A stretch of 64,000 nt of DNA from Kitasatospora xanthocidica (lineage in GTDB: Bacteria; Actinomycetota; Actinomycetes; Streptomycetales; Streptomycetaceae), in assembly GCF_014656195.1 (NCBI RefSeq), contig NZ_BNBY01000002.1:496426-560425 (forward strand). The letters are read 5' to 3'. The first letter of the stretch is position 1, and each line of letters starts with the position of its first letter. The notes beneath the pieces are model-generated. The model was not told the DNA's origin. It ran no database searches and saw nothing but the letters and a program-made list of their open reading frames with translations. This document shows, one piece after another, positions 57,501 through 64,000 of the stretch. Both the position numbers and the translations under genes were made by a program.

Positions 57501-58038
57501 GCCGCCGCGGGTGCGCCGGGTCCAGCGGCAGGAAGGCCCCGCCCGCCTTGAGCACCCCGAGCCAGGCGGTGACCAGCTCGATCCCGCGCTCCAGGCAGAC
57601 CGGCACCACCCGTTCCGGCCCGATCCCGCGCGCCCGCAGCTCGGCGGCCAGCCGGTCGCTGCGCCGGTCGAGTTCGCGGTAACTCAGCGTGGCGCCCTCG
57701 GCGACGAGGGCGACGGCCTCGGGGTCGTGCGCCGCCCGCGTGCGGAACAGTCCGTGCACCGTGTCGGCGAAGCCCGGCACCGGCTCGGCGAACCCCGCCG
57801 GCGCCCGCCGGACGCCCTCCGTCCGGGGGAACCCCAGGGCGGCCGGCCGCCACTCCCGCTCCACCCAGGCCCGGCACTCGGCCCGCCCGGCCGGCCCGTA
57901 CACCCGGTGCCAGCCGCCCGGGACGGTCAAGTCCCCCGGCCAGAGCGCGTACTGACCGTTGTCGTTGCTGACCACGGCGTGACGGCCGGACCTCGCATCC
58001 GCACGTACGCCCTGTGCGCTGTCTAGTGCGTCGTCCAC
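54526..58038 (-). CDS. MbtH-adenylation-carrier-reductase NRPS-like protein
   Basis: About 1170 aa in one chain. MbtH-like domain at 17-65 with three conserved Trp (YALWPG, GGWHRV, REWRP). Adenylation domain about 90-600: LIYTSGTTGRPKG (A3), NAYGVTEAAV (A5), YRTGDAGRWRPDG (A7), and Lys in LTAAGKIDRR. Carrier domain about 640-710 with the phosphopantetheine Ser in LGGTSLLA (Ser about 687). Reductase domain about 795-1165: LLTGATGFCG, YVESKWVAEQL. It would load an amino acid and release it reductively as an aldehyde or alcohol. GTG 58038 has GAGG 8 nt ahead. A DARPHE repeat (57317-57385) sits between A-domain regions. Confidence 0.9.
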   Translation of the reverse strand: MDDALDSAQGVRADARSGRHAVVSNDNGQYALWPGDLTVPGGWHRVYGPAGRAECRAWVEREWRPAALGFPRTEGVRRAPAGFAEPVPGFADTVHGLFRTRAAHDPEAVALVAEGATLSYRELDRRSDRLAAELRARGIGPERVVPVCLERGIELVTAWLGVLKAGGAFLPLDPAHPRRRLARLVEDCGARVVVTDGDGFPGASVLGVTDAGPGGDHTQDARPHEDARPHEDARPHEDARPYDASNPLAEAGPDDLAYLIYTSGTTGRPKGVPVTHRALVFTLDRIVRAYRLAPGERVLQLAALGSDTALEQVLGALLAGATVVLGGGKGGGGGTWAPTELVGRLPGLGLAVADFTPAYWHHVLDLLPPGGRGAAGLRLVVVGGDVVHADDCRECLERLPGARLLNAYGVTEAAVTSTLCEVTAELLRDGGSAALVPIGRPLPGVRVHVLDAGLRPVRPGEKGQIHLGGPGLARGYWRQAGLTAECFLPDPYAPLPGERMYRTGDAGRWRPDGQLEILGRFDDQVKVRGHRVDPAEIEAVLAAHPDVRQARVAADGSAADGSRTLTAYYTLAAGVADRAEGIRAFLAERLPEYLVPAEFVPVEEMPLTAAGKIDRRRLPHAPVRTAPKAGTAAGPGNATATTAAAAPGTATTSAPAIEEAVGHLWAELLGVESVGPDGDFFALGGTSLLAMEMLARARILFGVDVGRVRALTRALLRDPALRAFAQALQEARTDTGTRTGAGAGTAPGATPATAATPATAAGRVGGGEAAVDWFEEARLTDPVGQSWSPAPSRAEPAEILLTGATGFCGAHLLHALLATTRARIHCLVRAPDEEHALERLRATQQRFLRHDLADRRVVPLVGDLTRARIGLTERQFDRMASTLDAVFHLGGQVNFLYPYHQLRDANVGGTREIVRLAGHSRGIPVHYLSTLAVLAGFGAAGVDKVTERTPLAHPERIGVGYVESKWVAEQLLHNAAAAGLPVTVLRTNDVTGDLASGVMNTGTELCALIKYLADSGTCPDVRLLLDFVPADRFTRAIAHIAAHAPADGEVYHLTSPQPGLLVDLADRLRARGHRIDLLPYGEWVQGLIRFAAGRPTHPIAPFVPLFVDRAPGSELSISEMYFQPTFPLFDRANTDAALTGSGIELPPVDAGLIDHYLAGLEAEGYLEAAG
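57317..57385. repeat. 18-bp coding repeat in the adenylation domain
   Basis: Three to four copies of an 18-bp unit encode repeated DARPHE in the region between A2 and A3 core motifs, outside conserved elements. In frame; likely to vary in number between strains. Confidence 0.8.
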
Positions 58039-58090
58039 CGGCTTGACCTCGTGCTGTGGCGGCAGAATGCTTGGGAGTGCGACATTTCCG

Positions 58091-58096
58091 ACTATA
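58091..58096 (-). promoter_or_regulatory. Probable -10 box of the NRPS-like gene
   Basis: TATAGT on the minus strand, 53 bp upstream of GTG 58038. The matching -35 is weak (GTTCTC or CGTTCT at 17-18 bp). It lies in the 280-bp divergent region shared with the GGDEF/EAL gene. Confidence 0.4.
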
Positions 58097-58318
58097 CGCA
58101 CTCAGGACACATTGAGAACGTCCGGTCCCCCGACCGACCGGACGCCGCACACGTGCGCGAAGAAGCGCCCGTCCCACGCGCGGAACCGCGCCCCACCAGG
58201 GCGCGAGGACGCGCGACCGCCCCGTCGCCCGAGGCCGCCGCAAGACGCTCCCGGGCCCCGCCCTCGCCCGAACTCCCCCGCCCGACCGGCGGGGTGATGT
58301 CGCGGAGGAGGTAACTCG

Positions 58319-61300
58319 TTGACACGCCGGCGCCAACGCCTGATGGTCTGTTACCTGCTCTGGATGGTGCTGTTCACCGGCATCTACTACGCCAACCCCA
58401 GCCAGCGGATCATCTGGTGGACGGGCATCGGACTCGGCGGCGTCGCCGCCATCGCGCTCGGTGTCCGCCTCAACCGCCCCGCCCACGCGGGCTTCTGGTA
58501 TGTGCTGGCGCTCGCCAACCTGAGCTTCACCACGGGCGAGGTGGTGCAGGCCGTCCAACTGGACATCCTGCACCTGCCCAACCCGTTCCCCTCCGTCGCG
58601 GACGGCTTCTACCTCGCCGAGTACGTGCTGTACGCGATCGGCGTGCTCGGCTTCATCCGCTGGCGCACGGCCCGTCAGGACCGCGCCGTCCTGCTCGACG
58701 CGCTCATCCCCACCATCGGCCTGGCCCTGCTCGCCTGGATCTACCTGATCCTCCCGTACACCCGCAGCCCCGACCTCACCTGGTTCCAGCGGGCCGTCTC
58801 GATCGCCTACCCGCTCGGCGACGTGGTCGTCCTCGCCCTGCTGCTGCGCCTGCTGACCCCGCGCGGCGGCAAGTCCCGCTCCCTGCAGCTGCTCGCCGTC
58901 GGCACCCTCGGCCTGCTGGTCTCCGACGTGCTGTACGCGCTGATCCAGCTGCACGGCACCTGGCGCATCGGCACGCCCGTCGAACTCGGCTGGGCCGCGT
59001 TCTACGCCGCCTGGGGCGCCGCCGCGCTGCACCCGTCGATGGTCGAACTGACCAAGCCCGTCCCCACCCAGGAACCGGACCTCAGCACCGCCCGGCTGGT
59101 CCTGCTCACCCTCGCCTCGCTGATCGCCCCCGCGATCCTGATCATCGAGTCGGCGACCGGGAACACCGGCAACGCGGGCGTCATCGGCGCCTTCTCCGCG
59201 CTCCTCTACCTGCTCGTGCTCGCCCGGCTGGCCGTGGTCGTCTCCGCCCGCAGACAGGCCATCGCCCGGGAGCGGGCGCTGCGCGAGGCGGGCGCCCGGC
59301 TCACCGCCGCCGTCACCGTGGAGGAGGTCGCCGACGCCGTCCAGTCCGCCGCCTCCACCCTGATGCCCGCCGAACCCGGACACGTCGCCCTGCTCGCCGT
59401 CGCCGAGGCCGGCGTGCTGCACGTCCGGCACGCCGAGCACGGCGCGGCCAAGCACCGGCTGGGCACCGCCTCCGACTCCGACCAGGTGCTCGCCCTGGCC
59501 GGCTACCGGGAGAGCCGGCTGCTGCCCGTCCAGTCCGTCGACCTGCCCTCCGGCGAGCTGGCCGGGCACCTCGACGGCATGCCGTACGCCCTGATCTGCC
59601 CGCTCACCCTCGCCGAACGCCCCTCCGGCGACCCGCTGATCGGCGCGCTCATCGTCACCGGCACCGAGCAGGAGCTGGCCAGCCTCTGGAGCTCGCTGGA
59701 GATCCTCGGCGGGCAGGCCGCCCTCGCCGTCGAACGGGTGGTGCTGAGCCAGGAGGTCACCCGCCGCAACAGCGAGCTGTACTTCCGCACGCTCGTCCAG
59801 AACACCAGCGACGTCATCCTGATCCTCGACGCCGACGACCGCGTGCGCTACGCCTCCCCCTCCGCCGAGTCCGTGCTCGGCCGCCCCGGGCTGGAGGGCA
59901 CCCCGCTCATCGACCTCGTCCCGCCCGAGGACAGCCGGGAGGTCGGCCGGGTACTGGCCCGGATGCGCGGCAAAGCCTCCCCGGCCACCGGCGAGCAGCC
60001 CCGCGAACAGCCCAGGGAGCAGCCGCGCGAGCACTGGCGGCTGCTGCGCCCGGACCGCACCCCGATCGAGGCCGAGGTCCGCTTCAACGACCTGCGCGCC
60101 GACCCGACCGTCGGCGCCCTGGTGCTCACCCTGCGCGACGTCACGGCGCAGCGGCAGATGGAGCGCGAATTGACCCACCGGGCCTTCCACGACTCCCTCA
60201 CCGGCCTCGCCAACCGGGTGCTGTTCCAGGACCGGGTCGGGCACGCGCTGTCCCGCGGCGAACGCAGCGGCTCCGTCACCGGGGTGCTCTTCATCGACCT
60301 GGACGACTTCAAGGTGGTCAACGACACCCAGGGGCACGCGGTCGGCGACGAACTGCTGGTCGCCGTCTCGCTGCGGATCTCCACCGCGCTGCGCTCCTCC
60401 GACACCGCCGCCCGGCTCGGCGGCGACGAGTTCGCCGTGCTGGTGGAGGACGCGACGCGGACCGCGGACGTGGACAGCATCGCGGACGGCGTGCTGGAGG
60501 TCTTCACCGAGCCGTTCAAGCTCAAGGCGGGCGCGGTCCGGGTGAGCGCCAGCATCGGCGTGGCGACCACCGACGACAGCGTCGACGCCGCCGAACTGCT
60601 CACCCACGCCGACCTCGCCCTGTACTCCGCCAAGGCGGCCGGCCGCCGCCAGTGGTGCCACTACCGGCCGGCCCTGCAGGCCGGGCTGGTGGAACGGCAC
60701 GAGCTGAACGAGCACCTCGACTCGGCGATCGCGGAATCGGCGTTCCAGCTGTACTACCAGCCGATCGTCGACCTGCGAAACGGCGACCTGGTCGCCTTCG
60801 AGGCCCTGGTCCGCTGGCCGCACCACCGGCGCGGCATGGTCCTGCCCGACGAGTTCATCGCCCTCGCCGAGGAGAGCGGCCAGATCGTCCCGCTCGGCGC
60901 CTGGGTCCTGGAACGCGCCGCCCAGGAGGCCGCCGCCTGGCACGCGGCCAGCTCCGCCGCCCGCGCCGGCACCGGACGGCCCCCGCTCCGGGTCAACGTC
61001 AACGTCTCCGCCCGGCAGTTCCGCGACGCCGGCTTCGTCGACGTCGTCCGCCACGCCATCGCCCTCTCCGGCATCGACCCGCGCACCCTCGTCCTGGAAC
61101 TCACCGAGTCCGTCCTGATGCGCCGCGACGACCGGATCCACGCCGACATGGCCACCCTCTCCGACCTCGGCGTCGGCATCGCCATCGACGACTTCGGGAC
61201 CGGCTACTCCTCGCTCTCCTACCTCCGCGAGTTCCCGATCTCCCTGCTCAAGATCGACAAGTCCTTCATCGACGGCCTCGGCCACTCGACCCAGCAGTAC

Positions 61301-61498
61301 GCCCTGGTCGAGGGCATCACCCGGATCGCCGACACCCTCGGCGTCCAGGTCATCGCCGAGGGCATCGAACACCCCGAGCAGCGTGACCTCCTCGCCGCCA
61401 TGGGCTGCCCCCTCGGCCAGGGCTACCTCTTCGCCCACCCGATGGACGCCCCGCACGCCCGCACGCTGGTCCGCAACACCACGTACGAACCGGCCTGA
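58319..61498 (+). CDS. Membrane GGDEF/EAL (c-di-GMP) protein with PAS domain
   Basis: A 1059-aa protein. Eight or nine membrane spans lie in residues 8-300. A GAF-like region follows (about 320-480), then a PAS domain (about 485-590, NTSDVILILDADDRVRYASP) with a repeated EQPR insert. Cyclase domain: RLGGDEFAVLVEDA (GGDEF about 701-705, intact). Phosphodiesterase domain: FEALVRWPH (EAL about 827), ELTESVLMRR, DDFGTGYSSLSYL. Both halves look catalytically competent. TTG start 58319 with GGAGGAGG. Controls c-di-GMP, which governs development in Streptomyces. Confidence 0.92.
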   Translation: MTRRRQRLMVCYLLWMVLFTGIYYANPSQRIIWWTGIGLGGVAAIALGVRLNRPAHAGFWYVLALANLSFTTGEVVQAVQLDILHLPNPFPSVADGFYLAEYVLYAIGVLGFIRWRTARQDRAVLLDALIPTIGLALLAWIYLILPYTRSPDLTWFQRAVSIAYPLGDVVVLALLLRLLTPRGGKSRSLQLLAVGTLGLLVSDVLYALIQLHGTWRIGTPVELGWAAFYAAWGAAALHPSMVELTKPVPTQEPDLSTARLVLLTLASLIAPAILIIESATGNTGNAGVIGAFSALLYLLVLARLAVVVSARRQAIARERALREAGARLTAAVTVEEVADAVQSAASTLMPAEPGHVALLAVAEAGVLHVRHAEHGAAKHRLGTASDSDQVLALAGYRESRLLPVQSVDLPSGELAGHLDGMPYALICPLTLAERPSGDPLIGALIVTGTEQELASLWSSLEILGGQAALAVERVVLSQEVTRRNSELYFRTLVQNTSDVILILDADDRVRYASPSAESVLGRPGLEGTPLIDLVPPEDSREVGRVLARMRGKASPATGEQPREQPREQPREHWRLLRPDRTPIEAEVRFNDLRADPTVGALVLTLRDVTAQRQMERELTHRAFHDSLTGLANRVLFQDRVGHALSRGERSGSVTGVLFIDLDDFKVVNDTQGHAVGDELLVAVSLRISTALRSSDTAARLGGDEFAVLVEDATRTADVDSIADGVLEVFTEPFKLKAGAVRVSASIGVATTDDSVDAAELLTHADLALYSAKAAGRRQWCHYRPALQAGLVERHELNEHLDSAIAESAFQLYYQPIVDLRNGDLVAFEALVRWPHHRRGMVLPDEFIALAEESGQIVPLGAWVLERAAQEAAAWHAASSAARAGTGRPPLRVNVNVSARQFRDAGFVDVVRHAIALSGIDPRTLVLELTESVLMRRDDRIHADMATLSDLGVGIAIDDFGTGYSSLSYLREFPISLLKIDKSFIDGLGHSTQQYALVEGITRIADTLGVQVIAEGIEHPEQRDLLAAMGCPLGQGYLFAHPMDAPHARTLVRNTTYEPA

Positions 61499-61564
61499 GG
61501 CGGCACGCGGACGGGCTGGAGGCGGCGCGCCGACCGGGCTGGGACCGGACGGCGGTACCCCGGG

Positions 61565-61801
61565 TCACCAGTCCGCGCGCAGCGCCCGGGACAGCACGGT
61601 GAGCAGCGCCAGCGTCGGCATCGCGTGGCCGGCCTCGATGGTGCGCAGATGGGTCTCGGGGAGGCCGGACCGGGCGGCGAGCTCGGCCAGGGTGAGGCCG
61701 AGGGCGGCGCGGCGGTCGCGGACCGCGCGGGCCAGGGCGTCGGCCGGGTCGCCGTCGGGGTGGGCGGGGAAGTCCTCGATCAGGGGGCGGGCGTGGTCCA
61801 C
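61565..61801 (-). CDS. Small XRE-family helix-turn-helix protein
   Basis: A 78-aa protein, almost only a HTH: DRRAALGLTLAELAARSGLP, ETHLRTIEAGHAMPTLALLT. A short leading stretch (DHARPLIEDFPAHPDGD). GTG 61801 has GGAG upstream. It converges with the GGDEF/EAL gene. Target unknown. Confidence 0.82.
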   Translation of the reverse strand: MDHARPLIEDFPAHPDGDPADALARAVRDRRAALGLTLAELAARSGLPETHLRTIEAGHAMPTLALLTVLSRALRADW

Positions 61802-61861
61802 CGGGGTCTCCTCATCGTGCCGTGAGGGCGCACAGTTTGACACACCGTCACCGCGCCGGAG

Positions 61862-61899
61862 GCCAAGGGGAGGTCAAGGTTCCTTGACCTCCCCTTGGC
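61862..61899 (-). terminator. Hairpin terminator after the ArsR-type gene
   Basis: Perfect 18-bp arms (61862-61879 and 61882-61899) around TT. It lies between the ArsR and XRE genes, about 48 bp downstream of the ArsR stop. Confidence 0.85.
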
Positions 61900-61947
61900 G
61901 CCGGTGGGCCTTCCGGCATCCCTGCGGGAGTCGACCGTTCGCGCGGA

Positions 61948-62259
61948 TCAGGGGTTCGCGCGGATCAGGTCGAGCAGGCCCGGGAAGCGCTTGTCCAGGT
62001 CCTCGCGGCGCAGGGTGGCCGCGCGGCTGTTGCCGCGGTCGACCTGGCGGACCAGCCCGGCCTCGCGCAGGACGCGGAAGTGGTGGGTGATCGTGGACTT
62101 GGAGACCGGGAGGTTGAAGGAGGCGCAGGTGCGCGCCGCCCCCTCGGCCTCCTGGAGCAGGGCGGAGACCACCCCGTAGCGCAGCGGATCGGCGAGCGCG
62201 TTCAGGACCGTGCGCAGGTCCATCTCCTCGGCCGAGGGGTGGCCTTCCGGGTCGGGCAT
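61948..62259 (-). CDS. ArsR-family winged-helix regulator
   Basis: A 103-aa protein: LRTVLNALADPLRYGVVSALLQEAEG, then VSKSTITHHFRVLREAGLVRQVDRGN, the classic ArsR winged helix. The metal-binding Cys pattern of ArsR/SmtB is not present (only Cys in RTCASFNLP), so another signal is likely. ATG 62259 (MPDPEGH) has GGAGGATC upstream. Divergent from the MFS transporter, with a perfect inverted repeat between. Confidence 0.85.
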   Translation of the reverse strand: MPDPEGHPSAEEMDLRTVLNALADPLRYGVVSALLQEAEGAARTCASFNLPVSKSTITHHFRVLREAGLVRQVDRGNSRAATLRREDLDKRFPGLLDLIRANP

Positions 62260-62321
62260 CGGATCCTCCATCCACAGGCATCCTCAGGTATGGGTTGCAT
62301 CGTACCTCGACCGCATGGCAC

Positions 62322-62346
62322 GGTAAGGTTCGAAAAATTCCTTACC
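62322..62346. promoter_or_regulatory. Operator-like inverted repeat between ArsR and MFS genes
   Basis: GGTAAGG (62322-62328) and CCTTACC (62340-62346) form perfect arms around an A/T-rich 11-bp centre. It is placed 63 bp from the ArsR start and 41 bp from the MFS start, consistent with ArsR-type control of the exporter. Confidence 0.6.
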
Positions 62347-62386
62347 TGGCCGTTCCGCGGTCGGGCCGAGCCTGGAGTTGTGTCCC

Positions 62387-63955
62387 ATGAGTACGCAGAC
62401 CACGTCGTCTGCCACGCCACCAGTGGTGACGGAAGGGCAGCAGCCCGGCCGGACGCTGACCCTGGCCGCGGTCCTCCTCGCGGTGTTCGTCGTGCCCATG
62501 TCCATCTCCGGCACGGCGGTCGCCCTCCCCGACATCGGCACCAGCACCCACGCCGACCTCGCCCCGCTGCAGTGGGTCGTGAACGCCTTCAACGTGGCGT
62601 TCGCCTGCTTCACGCTGGTCTGGGGATCGATCGCCGACGTCATCGGCCGGGTCAAGGCCTTCGCCGCCGGTGTCGCCGTCTACGCCGTCGCCTCGCTCGC
62701 CAGCGCCGTCGCCACCGACGTCATCTGGCTGGACGCCGCCCGCGCCCTCACCGGCATCGGCGGCGCCGCGATCTTCTCCTGCGGCGCGGCCATCGTCTCC
62801 ACCGTCTTCGAGGGCCCGGCCCGCGCCAAGGCCTTCGCGCTGTTCGGCACCATCGCCGGCATCGGCGTCGCCATCGGCCCCTCCCTCGCCGGCGCGCTCG
62901 TCCAGGGCCTCGGCTGGCGCTGGGTGTTCGCCGTGCACGCCGTCGCCCTCGCCGCCGTCCTGCTCGCGGTGCCCGCGATCTCCCGCGCCATGCCCTCCGA
63001 CAGCGGCAGCGGCGGGCGCATCGACGTCCCCGGCAGCGCGCTGTTCGTGGTCGCCATGGTGCTGCTCACCACCGCCATCGTGCAGGGCTCCCAGTGGGGT
63101 TGGGGCAGCCTCGGGGTGATCGGCCTGTTCGTCGGCTCGATCGTCGTCCTGGCCGTCTTCGCCGCCGTCGAGAACCGCAGCGCCCACCCCATGCTGGACC
63201 TCAGCGTGCTGCGCAACCGCCGCTTCGTCGGCCTCTGCCTGGTGCCCGTCGCCGCCTCCTTCGGCTTCGTCACCATGCTCACCTACCTGCCCAGCTACCT
63301 GCACGCCGTCACCGGCCGCGACACCGGCGCCGCCGGCCTGCTGATGCTGCTGCTCACCGCCCCGGTGCTGGTCTTCCCGATGCTCGCCGCCAAGCTGGTC
63401 ACCCGCGGCGTTCCGGCGCTCACCCTGATCTACATCAGCCTGGTCTGCCTGGTCGCCGGCGACCTCGCCCTCACCCTGCTCTCCCCCTCCGTCACCGTCC
63501 TGCTGCTGGCCGCCCCGATGCTGATCACCGGCGCCGGCATGGGCCTGTCGGCCGGCCTGGTCGACGGCCAGGCGCTGGAACTGGTCGACCCGGCCAAGGC
63601 CGGCATGGCGGCGGGCTTCCTCAACACGCTGCGCCTGGGCAGCGAGGCCGTCGCCGTCGCGGTGTACGGCTCCGCGCTGGCCACCGTGCTCCGCACCCGC
63701 ATCGGCGACGGCATCGGCTCCCACGAGGGTGCCTCGCAGGCCGACAAGGTCGCCGACCAGGCCGCCGGCGGCGACCTCTCCGGCGCGGCCGACCTCTCCG
63801 GCGCCGTCGACCACAAGGGCTTCGTGGACTTCCTGGCCGACTCCTACGACTCCGCCTTCCACTCCGTCCTGTGGGGCCTCGCGGCCGTCGGCGTCGTGCT
63901 GTTCGTGGTGATCGCGGCCCTGCTGCGCGGCGGCGGACAGAAGGCCCAGGCCTGA
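62387..63955 (+). CDS. MFS drug exporter, DHA2 (14-TM) family
   Basis: A 522-aa membrane protein with 14 hydrophobic segments. Family features: SGTAVALPDIGTS, LQWVVNAFNVAFACFTLVWGSIADVIGRV (motif A region), RALTGIGGAAIFSCGAAIVS, and the motif-C region GIGVAIGPSLAGALVQGLGW. Asp/Glu content in the last loop (HEGASQADKVADQAAGGDLSGAADLSGA) is unusual, with DLSGA repeated. Function: proton-driven efflux of drugs or metabolites; substrate unknown. ATG 62387 follows a weak ribosome-binding site. It ends within 45 bp of the window end. Confidence 0.87.
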   Translation: MSTQTTSSATPPVVTEGQQPGRTLTLAAVLLAVFVVPMSISGTAVALPDIGTSTHADLAPLQWVVNAFNVAFACFTLVWGSIADVIGRVKAFAAGVAVYAVASLASAVATDVIWLDAARALTGIGGAAIFSCGAAIVSTVFEGPARAKAFALFGTIAGIGVAIGPSLAGALVQGLGWRWVFAVHAVALAAVLLAVPAISRAMPSDSGSGGRIDVPGSALFVVAMVLLTTAIVQGSQWGWGSLGVIGLFVGSIVVLAVFAAVENRSAHPMLDLSVLRNRRFVGLCLVPVAASFGFVTMLTYLPSYLHAVTGRDTGAAGLLMLLLTAPVLVFPMLAAKLVTRGVPALTLIYISLVCLVAGDLALTLLSPSVTVLLLAAPMLITGAGMGLSAGLVDGQALELVDPAKAGMAAGFLNTLRLGSEAVAVAVYGSALATVLRTRIGDGIGSHEGASQADKVADQAAGGDLSGAADLSGAVDHKGFVDFLADSYDSAFHSVLWGLAAVGVVLFVVIAALLRGGGQKAQA

Positions 63956-64000
63956 CCGCCTCCCCTTGACCACGGCCGCGAGGCCGTTCCGAGACGCGGG

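Noticed and set aside
57446..61456. Long open frame on the minus strand across the GGDEF/EAL and NRPS-like genes
   Set aside because: GC-rich codon bias leaves open antisense frames. The translation is low-complexity and Gly/Arg/Pro-rich, and the sense strand codes clear conserved domains.

Overview
The window is a 64-kb piece of a high-GC actinobacterial chromosome. A Streptomyces or Kitasatospora relative is most likely: GC is very high by eye, GTG/TTG starts and leaderless genes are common, and it carries a complete conservon (cvnABCD), a WhiJ-like XRE/DUF397/ATPase locus, a leuA attenuator with a leader peptide, a SigE-type sigma factor with a membrane partner, and an NRPS-like gene. I see no tRNA, rRNA, CRISPR array, transposase or integrase, so it reads as chromosomal arm or core-flank DNA with modest accessory content.

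Layout. 1-2160: end of a branched-chain amino acid ABC operon (livM', livG, livF) whose livM/livG junction holds five copies of a 17-bp inverted repeat. 2270-10808: metabolic and regulatory genes, mostly in divergent regulator/target pairs (GNAT, MerR/imine-reductase-like, exonuclease, two SDRs, quinone oxidoreductase/LuxR, TetR/tyrosine phosphatase). 10981-13863: urea transporter and two alpha/beta hydrolases. 14085-15547: sigma factor and its probable anti-sigma. 15657-24653: glycosyltransferase, nucleotidyltransferase, DedA, two-component system, MarR, UBP zinc finger, Na+/H+ antiporter and hypotheticals. 24709-29983: Ser/Thr kinase, YbaK deacylase, leuA with attenuator, FadR-type regulator; seven more copies of the 17-bp repeat lie between leuA and ybaK. 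30330-36257: conservon plus a flavin monooxygenase. 36381-41395: lipoprotein, membrane protein, beta-lactamase-like protein and the WhiJ-like cluster. 41450-43977: a Tat-exported PHP phosphoesterase between 108-bp direct repeats, next to a glyoxalase-type gene whose 3' end is duplicated on the other side. 44261-51861: SnoaL-like, HD, HAD, cupin regulator/EamA exporter, B3/B4-domain protein and membrane proteins, one with an amyloid-motif-like N terminus. 51957-58038: lipoprotein, then a two-gene peptide-aldehyde-type system: an aminoacyl-tRNA transferase homologue (Aat fold) translationally coupled to a single MbtH-adenylation-carrier-reductase polypeptide. 58319-63955: a GGDEF/EAL protein, small XRE protein, and an ArsR/MFS exporter pair.

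Most notable points. (1) The Aat/NRPS-like pair resembles the tRNA-dependent peptide system described in Streptomyces lividans 66 and probably makes a small N-acyl or dipeptidyl aldehyde; the fused MbtH domain is unusual. (2) A dispersed inverted repeat (CATGAG-N5-CTCATG) forms 25-26-bp-period arrays at both branched-chain amino acid loci and repeatedly supplies the stop or start codons of the flanking genes. (3) A second repeat family, a near-perfect 15- to 20-bp hairpin, is present five times, mostly just after gene ends, and two copies belong to the direct repeats around the phosphoesterase. (4) The LivG/LivF ATPase pair carries complementary lesions that would leave one intact and one degenerate ATP site.

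Coordinates, motifs and repeats come from direct reading. Family assignments rest on motif recognition, not database searches. Promoters and start-site choices are inference.
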